A stretch of DNA of 64,000 nucleotides from Typha latifolia (Eukaryota; Streptophyta; Magnoliopsida; Poales; Typhaceae): positions 3,162,001 to 3,226,000 of the forward strand of contig CM034099.1 in NCBI GenBank assembly GCA_019914945.1. Direction: 5' to 3'. The first letter of the stretch is position 1, and the number at the start of each line of letters is the position of its first letter. Made by a program: the position numbers and the translations under genes. The notes beneath the pieces are model-generated. The model was not told the origin of the DNA, made no database searches, and was given only the letters and a program-made list of their open reading frames with translations. Shown here one piece after another: positions 1 to 12,109 of the stretch.

Positions 1-7
1 TTAATAG

Positions 8-1639
8 GAAGTGAAGGAGAAGAAGCTAGACATCTTATTGAAGGAACTGGCAGATTGCAAACTGCAGCTCCAAGTAAAAGAATCATCAGAAATGCAGGCC
101 ATTATAGAGCTTGAAGTCTATCGTAATACAATTGAGGAATTGTCAACCCAGCTGAAGAATGCCGCAGCTGAGAGGGACAAGTATGCGGCGGAATACTTGG
201 AAGCTCAACACTACAAAGCTAAACTTGAATATGATAGACAGATATTGGAAAGTGAGAGCCAAAAGGACTACCTATGTATTGTGGATGAGTGCAAGACTTT
301 GAAAGAGGAGCTGATTCTTATGAAAACTGAACTTACTGCTGCCAAGGAATCAAACTATACTGCACTGAAACAAGTTGGGTCGATGAAAAGGGAAAAGAAG
401 AAAACCAAGGAGCTTGTCATATATATCTCGGAGCTCAATGAAGCCATTCTTTCGTCTAGCTTGAAAGCTATTGAAGCAGAAGAAAAGAGGTCCGCTTTTT
501 TTCAAGGGATGGAAGCAGAACTACAGGTTGCCTCTGAGGCAGTGATCCAGTTCCATGAGAAATTACATATGATGAAAAGACAGTTGGATATAATAGATGG
601 TTTGGAGAATGAGGTATTGGACAAAATGATACAAGTAGACTATTATCAATCAGAACTAAAGCAAGTGAAAGGATTTTACGCATCGTCTCTAAGAATTGCT
701 TCCGATGTCATCGATAATTTGGCCCAACTTCATTTGGAGATCGAAATGAAGGAAAAAGAAAATTGTGAGCAAGCAGCACACATTGTCACTTTGAAAGATG
801 ATGTTAGAAGAATGAAGGAAGAACTACAAAGCGCAAGAGAGAAAATAACTGATTTGAATTCCCAAATTGAAGTACTTACAAGTAAAATACAGGACATGAG
901 TGATGAGGTGTCTGAGACCATGAAAAGAGAGCTAGAATTGCAAGTCGAAATTGCAACACTGAAATCTGAACTACACAAAAGCAGGGCTAGAATTCCAGCT
1001 GCTGAGGCAGCAGAAGCAAGATATATGAGTTCTCAGGCTGGTTTGTATCTTACTGTGCAGCAACTAGCGGTGGAAGCCGAGATAGCCAAGAACGAAACCC
1101 AAAGACTGAAACTTTTAAGAAACGATACTGAGGCTGAGGTGGAGATTGCTGGTGGGGAACCCATAATAAATGGTGAAGGAATAGACCTGGTTTCTGGTTC
1201 AACCAGTTCCTGTTCTGTTATCAAAATATCTAGAGAAGAGTATGAATCATTAATTCAGAAGTCAGAAAAGACTGATGAAGTAATATACTTACCATACGAA
1301 GATGAACGCGAGTTACTTGGAAATAAAATGGAGGTTGATAAGTTAAAGGAAGAGCTAGAAGCTGCTAATGCTGAAATTAGTGAGTTGAGAATCTATCTAG
1401 AAGCAATAACAAGGAGAGCTGAATTGGCTGAGAAAGCTAAAGCTGCAATTGAAGACCAACTAAGGAAATGGAGAAAGGAGGAGCAAATGCAAAGAAGAGC
1501 TAATTCAGCATCTCAACCACCGGGCAGTAACTCGGGCGGTTCTAGTCTTACTCCATATGCAGAAAGAAGTGATTCAGTTGGTGGTAGGAAGTCTTTCAAT
1601 TATGTACCTCTAGGTAAGATTCTCAATATGAAATTTTAG
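8..1639 (+). CDS. WEB/PMI-family coiled-coil protein, 3' exon (5' end outside window)
   Basis: The last coding exon of a plant WEB family (DUF827) protein, a group of cytosolic coiled-coil proteins that includes WEB1 and PMI2/PMI15, which help chloroplasts move in response to blue light. The exon probably starts after the AG at positions 6-7 and stays open for about 540 codons. Almost all of it is Lys/Glu/Leu-rich heptad sequence, as expected for a long coiled coil. Family hallmarks are a block near residues 325-365 (AAEAAEARYMSSQAG, then LYLTVQQLAVEAEIAKNE), the later EYESLIQKSEK segment followed by a second coiled coil, and a basic Ser-rich tail ending PLGKILNMKF just before the stop. The N-terminal exon or exons lie upstream of the window. 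The family is clear; which WEB/PMI member it is cannot be decided, so a role in chloroplast movement is inferred from the family only. Confidence 0.85.
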   Translation, partial: EVKEKKLDILLKELADCKLQLQVKESSEMQAIIELEVYRNTIEELSTQLKNAAAERDKYAAEYLEAQHYKAKLEYDRQILESESQKDYLCIVDECKTLKEELILMKTELTAAKESNYTALKQVGSMKREKKKTKELVIYISELNEAILSSSLKAIEAEEKRSAFFQGMEAELQVASEAVIQFHEKLHMMKRQLDIIDGLENEVLDKMIQVDYYQSELKQVKGFYASSLRIASDVIDNLAQLHLEIEMKEKENCEQAAHIVTLKDDVRRMKEELQSAREKITDLNSQIEVLTSKIQDMSDEVSETMKRELELQVEIATLKSELHKSRARIPAAEAAEARYMSSQAGLYLTVQQLAVEAEIAKNETQRLKLLRNDTEAEVEIAGGEPIINGEGIDLVSGSTSSCSVIKISREEYESLIQKSEKTDEVIYLPYEDERELLGNKMEVDKLKEELEAANAEISELRIYLEAITRRAELAEKAKAAIEDQLRKWRKEEQMQRRANSASQPPGSNSGGSSLTPYAERSDSVGGRKSFNYVPLGKILNMKF

Positions 1640-1700
1640 TCATATTTGTTGTCTGAATATCCAATATGAAATTGTAGTCATATTTATTGTCTGGAATATC
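1624..1700. repeat. 38-bp tandem duplication across the WEB-gene stop codon
   Basis: Two adjacent copies (1624-1661 and 1662-1700, the second one base longer) each contain CAATATGAAATT followed by GTCATATTT and CTG(G)AATATCCA. The first carries the stop codon at 1637-1639. The duplication therefore copied the last coding codons into the 3' UTR. Confidence 0.85.
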
Positions 1701-2758
1701 CAAGTTCCTTGGACCAACTGAAATTGTTTCTTTTTTCAATGACATGCTTCCAGTGTATGAACTTGTGCATGAATTGCAAGTTATGTCCAAAATTCTAACT
1801 TTGACACATAAAAGTATTCATGTAAAGTTGGTCAAATCTTCTTATGATCTCCTATCCAATGAATGGGATGCTAAGCACCCCCAATTGCAAGAAACTGGCT
1901 ACCAAGCCATTCAAAACAATAAAGAGCCTGTCAAGAGCTTCCACGTAAAAGACTGCAGGATATTTCCTGCAACCGGCTACCGAACCAGCAGAGGATCTAC
2001 TCCAGACAAAGGCTTATCCAGATCAGAATGGAGATGGGCTAGATTCGTGTCAGCATATCATTCGGACGGTCCTGATTAACTCACAAAAGGCGCCAGTTGT
2101 ATGATCAACCGTCAGCATCTCTTGGGTACAGAAATTCCATCTCATCGTTTGCACTAAGATCTGAGTTTTGACTATTGTAAATCTGCAACCAAATAATAGA
2201 CCAAATTATATAATATTAATTGCGTTTTGATTTAATATAATTTATACACGCATATAAAAATCGTTATATAGTTTTATGTACGTGCAGATAGAAAAAACAT
2301 TAATAATATATAAATAACATTTTGATTCACATTTTCTATACATACATTTAATTTGCTTCTGGTACCTAAACATTTATCGAAGTTAGCAGTTTTTATTAAA
2401 CTAAATTGCTATATCTGATGGTGATTTTCTCAGACTACAAGTCACATACACATAGTCATGTAAATAAATTTATAGTAACTTTTAGTATCAAAAACTCCAA
2501 ACGTTCAAAACGACGGCCAACAACCGATCAACCACGGCCACCGGCTAAAAAATATTCCACGTGGAACCTTTCAAGGGTGCCACCTTTCACATCATAACTT
2601 GGTCTCATGTCACAAAGACGAAAAGGATCCCATCCATGTTGGATAACGCTCTTGTGGTCTAGCTTTGAAGAGTCTACTCATATAACTCCTCCTCTTTCTA
2701 TCCCACCATCCTCCTCCGCAAACCACCGAAGCTAAAAAGCCGACGCAGAGATCAAACA
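1701..2758. other. Intergenic: WEB-gene 3' UTR, AT-rich spacer, DUF179 promoter
   Basis: About 1.06 kb without a convincing gene. Positions 1701-2090 stay open in one frame for 130 codons, but the protein resembles no family I know and has no proper start, so I treat it as 3' UTR. Positions 2180-2420 are very AT-rich. The last 200 bases are GC-richer and serve as promoter and leader of the DUF179 gene. Confidence 0.6.
2555..2566. promoter_or_regulatory. Palindromic G-box (TTCCACGTGGAA) upstream of DUF179 gene
   Basis: A perfect 12-bp palindrome with a CACGTG core lies about 190 bp upstream of the DUF179 ATG. G-boxes bind plant bZIP and bHLH (including PIF) factors and are common before light-regulated genes for plastid proteins, which fits the predicted product. 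A TATA-like CATATAAC follows near 2678. Function is inferred from motif and position. Confidence 0.5.
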
Positions 2759-3674
2759 ATGGAGGCCTCCTGTTTCTCTACCTCTAAATCCTTCAACAAA
2801 ATCTCACCCAACTTCCCCTCCGCCTCCCCCGCTAAGAAAAGACTCAACCAAATCTCCTGTGAGTGATTAGAAGTTACAAACTCCCTCTATAGCTTTTTTA
2901 TGGTTAATACTTCTCTCTTTTTCTCTCTCTGCGCTGATCTTTTCCAGTGACTACGTCCAATAATTACCAGGTTGCAGCCTACAATCTCAGTCACCGGACT
3001 GGCGATCCTTCCGAGCGAGGCTCGTCGCCGGCGAGCAAGCGTCGGTCCTCTCAACTCCGGCCCCGCCATCTGCGCCGGATAGATGGGCTCACCCTGTATA
3101 CGAACCTGAGAAGGGATGCCTCCTAATAGCGACAGAGAAGCTTGATGGAGTTCACATATTCGAACGCACAGTGATCCTCCTCCTCTCCACAGGCCCATTG
3201 GGCCCAACCGGGCTCATCCTAAACAGGCCGTCGTTGATGTCCATCAAGGAGACCCGGTCCACGGATCTCGACGTCGACGGCACGTTCTCGGGCCGTCCGT
3301 TGTTCTTCGGCGGGCCATTGGAGGAGGGCCTTTTCTTAGTGGGCCCACGAGGGGTTGAGGAGGAGGAGGAGGGGAAGGACAAGGTTGGGAAGAGTGGGGT
3401 GTTTGAGGAGGTGATGAAGGGTTTGTATTATGGGACTAAAGAGAGCGTGGGGTGTGCTGCTGAGATGGTTAAGAGGGATTTGGTTGGCGTGGGGGAGTTT
3501 AGATTCTTTGATGGGTACTGTGGGTGGGAAATGGGTCAGCTGAGGGAGGAGATATGGGCCGGGCTGTGGAAGATGGCGGCCTGCAGCCCAAGCGTTATCG
3601 GGCTCGCCGCCGGCGGTGGCGGTAAGCTGTGGGGAGAGATCTCGGGCCTCGTTGGCGGAAAAAAAGTGTGGTGA
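2759..3674 (+). CDS. DUF179 (UPF0301/YqgE-AlgH-like) protein, probably plastid-targeted
   Basis: Two coding exons, 2759-2858 and 2971-3674, joined in phase (GTGAGT donor, ACCAG acceptor), give 267 residues. The first 45 or so residues are rich in Ser, Lys and Asn with few acidic residues, like a chloroplast transit peptide (MEASCFSTSKSFNKISPNF). The mature part begins DWRSFRARLV and contains the family signature: EPEKGCLLIATEKLDG, then FERTVILLLS, GPTGLILNRPS, and the FFGGPLEEGLFLVGP segment. A later YCGWEMGQLREEI block, with tryptophan-rich context, is also typical of plant DUF179. The bacterial relatives (YqgE/AlgH) have a solved fold but no agreed biochemical function, so none is assigned. 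The C-terminus is somewhat short and glycine-rich. The start is the first ATG of the spliced message and gives a plausible transit peptide. Confidence 0.87.
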
Positions 3675-6594
3675 ATATAACAGACCATCGATCGATCGAT
3701 AACAGTTTAAGCTTTTACAGCAATAATATGATGAATCAAAAATTTTACTTGTTTCATATAATTATATATATTAAGAATCACAGTCACAGTGGAGTTGAAT
3801 CATATGAAATGCTATGGTAGTGTCTTTAATTGATCCCCCCACCACCACCATCCTCTTATATGATAATGGTGAGCAGCGATGTCAGAAAAGAGCTGCAAGT
3901 CTCCTGTTTCATGCAATAAGAGCACAATAGTAGTAGATTGCCATCCTATTTATAAGCCCTAGTTTCCTTTCACAACAATGGAGCTTGACATATATGTCAT
4001 GATCTCCATGGGACTCTATGTACCAAAAGGAATTATAAATAGGGCTTCTATGTTGGGCCATGCAATCAATGGACAAATGTACTGTGGACTACTATATGAC
4101 CACAATTTACAATTAATCACAAAGCTAACCCACCTAACAAATATTTATTAAGCAGCAGACCTAATCTTTGGACACTTGAATTAATTAATAGGAAATGTTG
4201 AGGGATTAGAACAAGTACTTTCATAGTAGATTCTAATCCAAGGTTTTGAGTGGAGAGAGGGCACATGGGTCATGCCATTCCTAGAACTGTTACAAGGAAC
4301 AAGTAGGCCCCATTGTCTTGCCTAAAACCTTGTACCATGAGGGAGAAGTAATAATAACTTTTTAAACTCATTTTTATAGGAACAAAAAAAAAAGAAGGAA
4401 GCATCTTTGTTGTGTAAAGTTGCTGTGATTGGTCAGAGATATCATTCAAAATGTTGTTGATGAATAAAATGTATTAGACGAGCAACACCTCAAAAAGAGG
4501 TTTTTTTTGTTTTTTAAAATTATTTTCGTTGGTGTGTAGCGAATCAAGGTCTGCCAAGTGCCCGCTAAATGCACCAAATTCTTGCATCCCTGCTAAGTTT
4601 GTGAATCCTTACAAGCTTCCAAGTACCAACAAAGGAATATATCGTATTGGAAGGGAGAAAAAGAAATCAAATGGAGTTGGAGAGAGAAGATTGGATGTTG
4701 ACAACTTTCCTGTCACCGCGGAGATCGAATCTCCCAATCTCATGACGATCTCCACGCCCTTGATGCGCACCCATGACCCATTACATCTCCATTACTGCTC
4801 CTTAGTCTCATATTTATTGCTGTTTTCGTCTCTATCTTTTCTACTTTTGCTTACTACGAGCACTGCAACCCGTACTAGTTTGGCTTCTGCCGGCGCTCGG
4901 ACAATTTGTTTGCTGGTTTCCTTTTGTTTTGGATGCAGCAGCTCTGGATGATGGAGAGGGGAGTTGGGTCGGGGTAAATTTTCTTCTCTGTGCTCATCTT
5001 GCTTGTCTATGTTGTTTATGGATTTGGGTGTGTTTGTCTTGTAATATTTGGAGTAAAGATGTGATTTTGGTTGTTGGGTGTCTCCTTTTTTTCCTTTTTT
5101 CACTTGTTTAATTTATTAGACTTTCTTACTTTGTGGATTGTTATACTTTGTTCTATTGAAGTTTCATGGGTTGATGCCCACTTTATTGCTGCTGCTTTGT
5201 TGTTTGAGGCGTGAGATCTTTTTCTTTGACCCTTCGTTATACGGTTATTTTATTCGATCTGTTCAGCTTCTCGATTAAGGTTTAAGAAATCAAAGTATAC
5301 CACTTATTATTAGAATCGCGTGTTGGTGAAATGTCACTTTAGAGTTGATATGTAACTTTATCTTACGATTCGAATGATCAGAACTCCTCTTCTCCTACAC
5401 AAGAAGATACTTTTAGTGGTTGTTCATCTACTATTTCCTCACCGCTTCTAAGTTCTTCTTAGTCTTCTGAACGGGGAAGAATGAGTTAAATTGTCTTTTT
5501 TATCATCTCGGAACCCCATTTTGATCTGTTCTTCAATATCTAGAATAATGCCTCCATCTCTTGCTTGAAATGCAAGGAGATCTTCGCTGGTTTCTTGCGA
5601 AGACTAAATCTAATTATGCTTTTCTGTTGACCTGCTTCCAAGTTTGTCAAGTTTGATCTATGTTGTCAATCAGTTCAACTTTTGGGATTTTCTGTTGAGG
5701 ATGTTTAATCAATTCCTTTTATACTAGTCCAAATGTATGAGTTCCAAACTTGATATTGTGACACTCCATTTTGACTGTTCTTCCAGACTTGCAGTGTTGT
5801 TAGGGTTCAAAGTGTGATTCGTAATTAATAGTGATGCAATTAACATGGAAATTGAATGCAGGGCTTACATTTCAGTTATGCAATTCAAAGTTCCAAAGTT
5901 ATTTTAACCTACTTATGAAGTATTTGACTAATTACATTTAGTCTACTTTTCTTTGACATTATTGTTTATTTAACCCTTACTTGATTATTAGAATGAGTAA
6001 ACAACATTCAGATTTAATGATTTTAACTTTTAGATGGTTTGATGACAACAAACATATGGCCATCTGCAGTTACACTGACTAAATCTTAAAGTCTCGATAG
6101 CCTGTGTAGTTTAACTGATTTATGCTCATCTATATCTGGACGCGGCGGCATGCACATTAATACATGTTCTATTATTAATCTTGCAGTATTTTTATGCTAA
6201 ACTTCTATGCCCATGCATGATGGCATTTTTGGCATGCATTTCCTGATGGCAGGTTCTTTTGAGATACGAGAGTTGAGAAGCACAATTCTGTGGCCTCTTG
6301 GGATGGATTTTATGACATTCGCTCTTGGGATGGATTTTATGACATTTCCAAGCGAATGATATAGCAGCTGGTCCTGGCCATTGACTCCCTTATTATCAGG
6401 TTGTCCTATGGGGTTCTTGTGCTTCTAGGTTAGCTGTAGCTAGTTTATTATCTTTTATCTCCTTCTTGTTAATAATTGATCATTGTAATATTACTGTCTT
6501 GGGTTGTTCAATTGCTTCCTTCTCACTATTTCTGTTATTATACTTACTCTCTCTAACTACTTACTACATGTTTTTTTTTTCTTGGATCACAGGA
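3675..6594. other. Spacer plus probable non-coding leader exons of the DUF863 gene
   Basis: About 2.9 kb. Positions 3675-4500 are intergenic and AT-rich with no gene seen. Around 4650-4974 the sequence becomes CT/GC-richer and ends in a possible donor (GGGGTAAATT), so a non-coding first exon is likely. Positions 5100-6590 look like leader intron or introns; a stretch near 6254-6400 could be a second untranslated exon. The pyrimidine-rich tract ending in the AG at 6591-6592 is the acceptor before the first coding exon. Confidence 0.5.
6295..6348. repeat. 27-bp tandem duplication in DUF863 leader
   Basis: Two near-identical 27-bp units, 6295-6321 and 6322-6348, each beginning CTCTTGGGATGGATTTTATG, sit in the probable 5' leader of the DUF863 gene. 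The near-identity points to a recent slippage event. Confidence 0.9.
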
Positions 6595-9500
6595 ATGGCA
6601 ACCAAAGTGGATTGTGAAAGCTACTTCTCAGTGTTTCATCCAATGAGGGATCTAAATGAGAACATGAGTAATAATTGGTCTCTTTACTATGAGGATAAAA
6701 CATTTGATGGACAGGTGTACCACGATCGTGAACTAAGGCCAACAAATGGATATTCAGGTTATCATAAGGAAATGTTGAGGAAAACAATGCTTGAGCATGA
6801 AGCTATATTCAGGAGACAGGTAAAAACACATTTCTCAGTTGAGATTTTCATCACGTATAATAGATAATATTGTAATACAAATTTTAGTAAATGAAAATTT
6901 CTTTTTATTTTTTGATAATAAATTAATTCGATTGGAGCATCTGATCGCTAGAGAAACTTGGGGCCACTGAATGATTATATGGTCACTGGTTGTTAATCCA
7001 GATTTTCAACAATATATTCTTGTTCTATAATTCAGGTGTACGAACTCCATCGTCTTTACAAAATACAAAGGGACCTGATGGATGAGCTTATCGGGAAGCA
7101 GCTGGGCAGATCTGTACCAGCTTGTACATATCAGACAAGTATGTTTTCATCTCAATTGCCAGCTTATAATTTTGACATGCAGAATATTCTTTGTTTAGTT
7201 GTAGCGAGTACATCTTACAATGTTGCAGCAATGACAGGTACTGATGAGAAGAGGACACCATTAAACTTTCTGAAGCAAGAGAACCTACAATGCAGCTCAG
7301 TTCGAAATGAAGCTAGGGGATCTCTAAATGATGACAGAATGTTCAATTGTAATAGCAATAAGATCCCAAAGAAAATGTTTGACCTTCATCTTCCTGCTGA
7401 TGTATATATTGAATGTGAGGATGCAGATAAAACAGAAAATGGTACTGTCAGCACGTCGCTGAGTAGGTCCCCTGATCCTCTCAACATTATTTGTAGTGAG
7501 CCTGAAAAGGCCGTGCAATTGACTCTTGCCACTGGTGAAAATTCTAGTTCTAGACAAGGCAGTTTACAATCAGATAAGTGTCCAAGACATTATCTGTCCA
7601 TCCACAGGTTGGCAGATCTAAATGAACCTTCTGAAGATTTGCATGGTGAAATACCAGAAATATCATATTTTTCTCATTTTGATGTAATAAAAACCCATAG
7701 TGCCGAAACTGGAGGGCCGCTAGAAATAAAGCCAAACAAATGTCTACTGCACATGGATTTCTTTACAGCCAGAGAGAGAGATGAACTAACTAGCACAAAA
7801 CTTTCACATCGAGATAAGCAGAAAGTAAAACAGAAAGGGTCACTCTTATATAATGATGCATGTAAGATTTCTGTTGCTATTTTTGGTAATATTTGTGAGT
7901 CATCTTTAAGTTGATATCGTTGTCTTATCAAAGTTGATCTGATTTTTAATGTCGGTTGCGTTATCATGTTCATCTTGCCAGTGTTTTAATTTGAAATCAG
8001 GAAATCTCTTGACCAGTGACATAATTGCTTGTTGATTATAATTTTTGAGCATGGTTCATGCTTTTTTCTGTTAGTTGCTGAGCAGTTCTATTTTGAAAGC
8101 ACATCAGATATCTGTCTTTAACTATCTCCTGGTGGACCAATAATTTCTCTCTCAACAATTCCATCTGTCCATTTCCTTCTCTGTATCTACATATAAATTA
8201 TAAATTCTTGATACTAGAATTCATCTGCGGATATTCCTTCTCTGGATCTTCATTTCAGGTGCTGGTGCCTTGTTATCATTGAAATTTTGGAATATGTTAT
8301 ATATCAGTAAATAATTTGACTCGGTTAACCATGGCTGCCCCTTATTATCAGTGATTTATGTACAATTTGCCTCTAAAGGGTACTTTCTTCTCAGGATTGA
8401 CATGCAACCATGGTAAAAAGAAAATGATGGTTTGGGTAAAGAAGGAAAAATGATATTATATTGAGTAGATGAATTTCCGAAGGGCTTGGGAATAAATTAT
8501 TGCTGTTGTTTGGATGCTTAGGAATACTGTGAAGCAGTTGTAAGCCAGTAAGTCTTATTTAATTGAACATGGTGGAACAAGTACACTCTACCAAACTTTT
8601 TCTTAGTACTTATTTGTGCTTGATTCTTAGCAGAATGGTTTGGATGGAAGGTATGTATTTAAGTAATTTAACTATTTACACTGTACTAAGAACAGAAATT
8701 TTCCTGGACATTTTAATTTAGCAATGAGTTCTGTTGAGAGAAGAATATAAAAAATCGGTCCTCTTTTAAAATTATTATCTTCTATTTGGCTGGTTAACTT
8801 AAGTTGCGGGACTCATGTCTTGATGCGATTGCTTTCTTGGAGCTGCTGTAGGTCAGTTCATATATAACCTGTCACAGCATATTAAGAACTTTACCATTAG
8901 ATTATCCAATATCCAACTTTATTCAGTCTCTTTCACATTATAGTATGTTGTACTGTACAGTGTTATTGTTAGTCCCTTTCTTGCTCTTATTTTTAATTTG
9001 AAGTCTGCTAATCGATTATGCTTGTAGTGTTGATACACTTTATCCACTGCTACCTCTACAGGCCAAAGTCAAGCTGTGGGTGACTTAAGTTCTGCTCTCT
9101 CCAGTGAGAAAACTCCATTGTCATTTGAACCAATACAACTGAAGCTCAAGAAATCCCATGGAATTTATTTAGATGATCTGGAGAAAACAGATACGCGTCT
9201 TATGGAGAGAGAAACTAAATTGGTCGAAATGTCAGGAAGAAGTCCACAACTTGTTAAGTCAGTTTTACATTCAGAAGTGCCAGCTCATAAATTGACGGAT
9301 CACCTTACTGCTTCGGCACCGATTTCATCTCAGAGAAAGCGAGTGAATAGCATAAGTCACATACCAATTGCAGTTCAGGCACTTCCATGCTTTGAGAGAT
9401 CTGCACTAATAAAGGCACAAGGCAAGAGGACAAGAGCAATTATTCAGAACTCTGGCACTGCTTGTGAAGAGCTACAGATGAATGACAGTGTTAGGTTTGA

Positions 9501-11166
9501 CAGGCAATCTGGAAACAAGTCCTGTCCAAATGGTCAGAATTTGGAATCCAATTCTTCGATGCATTTAAGGTATCCACCATTCACCCTTGAGAAGCAAGAA
9601 ATCAGTATGAAATGTAATGCTTCGATAAATGAGAACTCTGGAAATCTTGACATGCAGAAGCACTTAAAGAATTCAAAATGCACAGATTTGCAGTTTATGA
9701 ATGGTGTTAATTGGAATCAACATGTTTCAAATGAACCCCGAAATGGCTTCATTACGCTACTGGGTGATTTGGGGAAATATGCTGAAGCATCAAAAGGATT
9801 GCACTTACCGAGAACAAATCCAGTATCCACTGAATCTGTTGGCAAAAATGAACTTGCTTCTCATATGAGTGTGGGCTTCCCAGAGAACAATCAACCGTTG
9901 ATGTCAAACTATGATAACTTGGTTCCGAATGCAAGAAAAGAAGATAGGACAAAAGGTTCATCCTTATCTGTTCGGCAGCTTTCCCTATCCTCTTTGCATG
10001 TCAAGGACAGCATTGTAGAAAGGAGTGGAACATCTGTTGAACCTAATGGAGCATTTCTTGGATTTCCTTTTCAAAGAGATCACGGCTTGCATTCATTTTT
10101 ATATCAGGAACAATATTTAGCTGGTGATACAAAGTCCAGTGGAAGAGGAAAAAATGCTAAAGCCACTAATGTAGCTTTTTGGAATGATATAAATTTGAAC
10201 TCCATGGTGCCAATGGATGAAAATGATCCAATTTGTGGAGATGAGAACTCTCCATCATCACATTCACTACTGTGTATTACCCCAGAAGTCTATGGCATTG
10301 ACCTAGAAGCACCAGCTGATGGATGGAAAGAAGATAGAATATTCTCGCGGAGTGAGATCATGGGGAAAATGCGTAATAAAACCATCGATGTATCTTTAAA
10401 CACAAAATATGGCTTAGGAGACTCTGGATTTTCTCATGATACAACTCTTAGAGTAGCAGCAGAATCTATTGTTTCCTTGTCCTTGGATGCTTGCAGCCAA
10501 GCAGATGATATCACCTGCAGTTCACTGGTCCCATCATCATGCGTTTCCTTGCAGTGGTTCGCTGAGGTTGCCACATCAAATGCAGAGAATATTGGGGTAC
10601 CAAAATTTGGAGGTGGTGATGGATTGGAACCTTTATACGACAATGGATTGGATCTTTTTGAGGCGATGACGTTGAATCTAGAAGAAATGAAGGCAGATGA
10701 ATACATGTGCAAACATAGGGAGCAGGAGAATTGGAAAGATGCAGATAGTCACAGTGCTGCATTGCTTCTAACCATGTCTCGGAGGGGCAAATTGAGGAAA
10801 AGAAGGCAGCGTAAGGATTTCCAGAAAGATATCCTGCCAGGCCTTGCAACACTGTCAAGGCATGAAGTGAATGAGGATCTTCAAAGTCTTGGAGGGCTGA
10901 TGAGAGAATCAGGCAAGTCTTGGCAGAAAGCATCAGCAATGCGGGGGAGGGGGCGAAATAAGTCCAGTTGTCAAACAAGGGGGAGGCGGCGACCAAGAAG
11001 TTTGGCTGTCACTGTGTCCGAGATACTTGTTAGTCCACCAGCACCACAGCCTACTCATACTGAAACAGAGATCACTGAAAGGAGCATCATGTTGTGGGGA
11101 AGGACAACTAGGCGATGCAGTAGGCAGAGAAACCAAGTTGGTAATTTCTCTGCTACTCAAATTTAG
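6595..11166 (+). CDS. DUF863 family protein (plant-specific, probably nuclear)
   Basis: Three coding exons, 6595-6819, 7036-7861 and 9062-11166, join in frame to give about 1051 residues. The N-terminus (MATKVDCESYFSVFHPMRDL, then YHKEMLRKTMLEHEAIFRRQ, VYELHRLYKIQRDLMDEL) is the conserved opening of plant DUF863 proteins. The middle is low-complexity and Ser/Asn-rich, with short conserved islands (PKKMFDLHLPADVYIE, RLADLNEPSED, AFWNDINLN, ITPEVYGIDLEAP). The C-terminal block (SRRGKLRKRRQRKDFQKDIL, PGLATLSRHEVNEDLQ, then GRRRPRSLAVTVSEILVSPP) is strongly basic. DUF863 members have no established biochemical role; the basic motifs suggest nuclear location, which is inference. Introns of 216 and 1200 bp interrupt the coding region. 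The start is the first ATG after the acceptor at 6592. A segment near 7170-7235 is atypically hydrophobic and might be a retained small intron. Confidence 0.85.
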
Positions 11167-12109
11167 ATGTTAGATATCTGTACTCTGTGATAACTACTTT
11201 AAAGAGGTTGATAAGTATAGCAGTTTTCTCAGTATATTACAAGTTGAATTAAGGTGCTGTAAATGTTGCTTGGGCTTAATTTGCCCTCTACCATGTGTTT
11301 TGAGTTAAAATCTTCTACAGGTCACAATGATAGATATTTACTGTTTCTTGAGATTGACCACAGAGCTATTATTTTCAGAGAATTGTTTAACTATTTCTAA
11401 CCACTTATTCTGGATATCACCAGAGTTAAACATACAGGGCAAGAGGATTGCCACTTACAGATCCTGAATATATCAAATAAAAGGACATGTCCTCTGTGAT
11501 CAGGAGCTTTTGTAATTTAATTATATTTAATTTTTTAATTTAATATATAAAATTAAGTGTGTATATTTTCTATACTTGATATATGTTTTGTTATAATGAA
11601 ATGCATATAATTTATATTTTATGATGCATACTAGAGTTTATTATACAAATAAAAAAATAAATATAATTAAGTAAAAACTACTCGGCGATTAATCTATTGC
11701 TATATATATGAGTAAATTAAATAGTGACCAACATAAAAACAAAAGAGCATCTGTTTCATGTTGGATTCCATCAATTTATTTATTTATTTTTAAAAATCCA
11801 TGGTATGTTTTAATCTTCCAGTATACCATATAAAAAATGATCCTTTTGTAAGTTTTTCAAACATTATCTAATCTATATTAAGGATATATCACAATTTATG
11901 CAGACATTTTTGAAAAGATAGGATAAGTTGGCAAATAAGTCCATTTTTATCAAATTGCGATCGACGATAAATACATTTCTTATTTTGAAAATATGAGTTT
12001 TGATTTATTTTTTTCAATTTTTTTAAGTTTGAAAAGTGGCAGGTGCTCAGATATTGTATTATATTAGATTTGAAATCCCATCGAGCTCCTCCTTATCATA
12101 TATGGGAGG
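11167..12109. other. Intergenic: DUF863 3' UTR and AT-rich spacer
   Basis: Positions 11167-11500 look like 3' UTR. Positions 11515-12040 are extremely AT-rich, with runs such as TTTAATTTTTTAATTTAATA, and could be matrix-attachment-like DNA or an old miniature element. I could not find terminal repeats or target duplications. No gene seen. Confidence 0.55.

Noticed and set aside
1687..2079. 130-codon open frame after the WEB gene
   Set aside because: It lacks a proper ATG start and resembles no protein family; its position fits 3' UTR.
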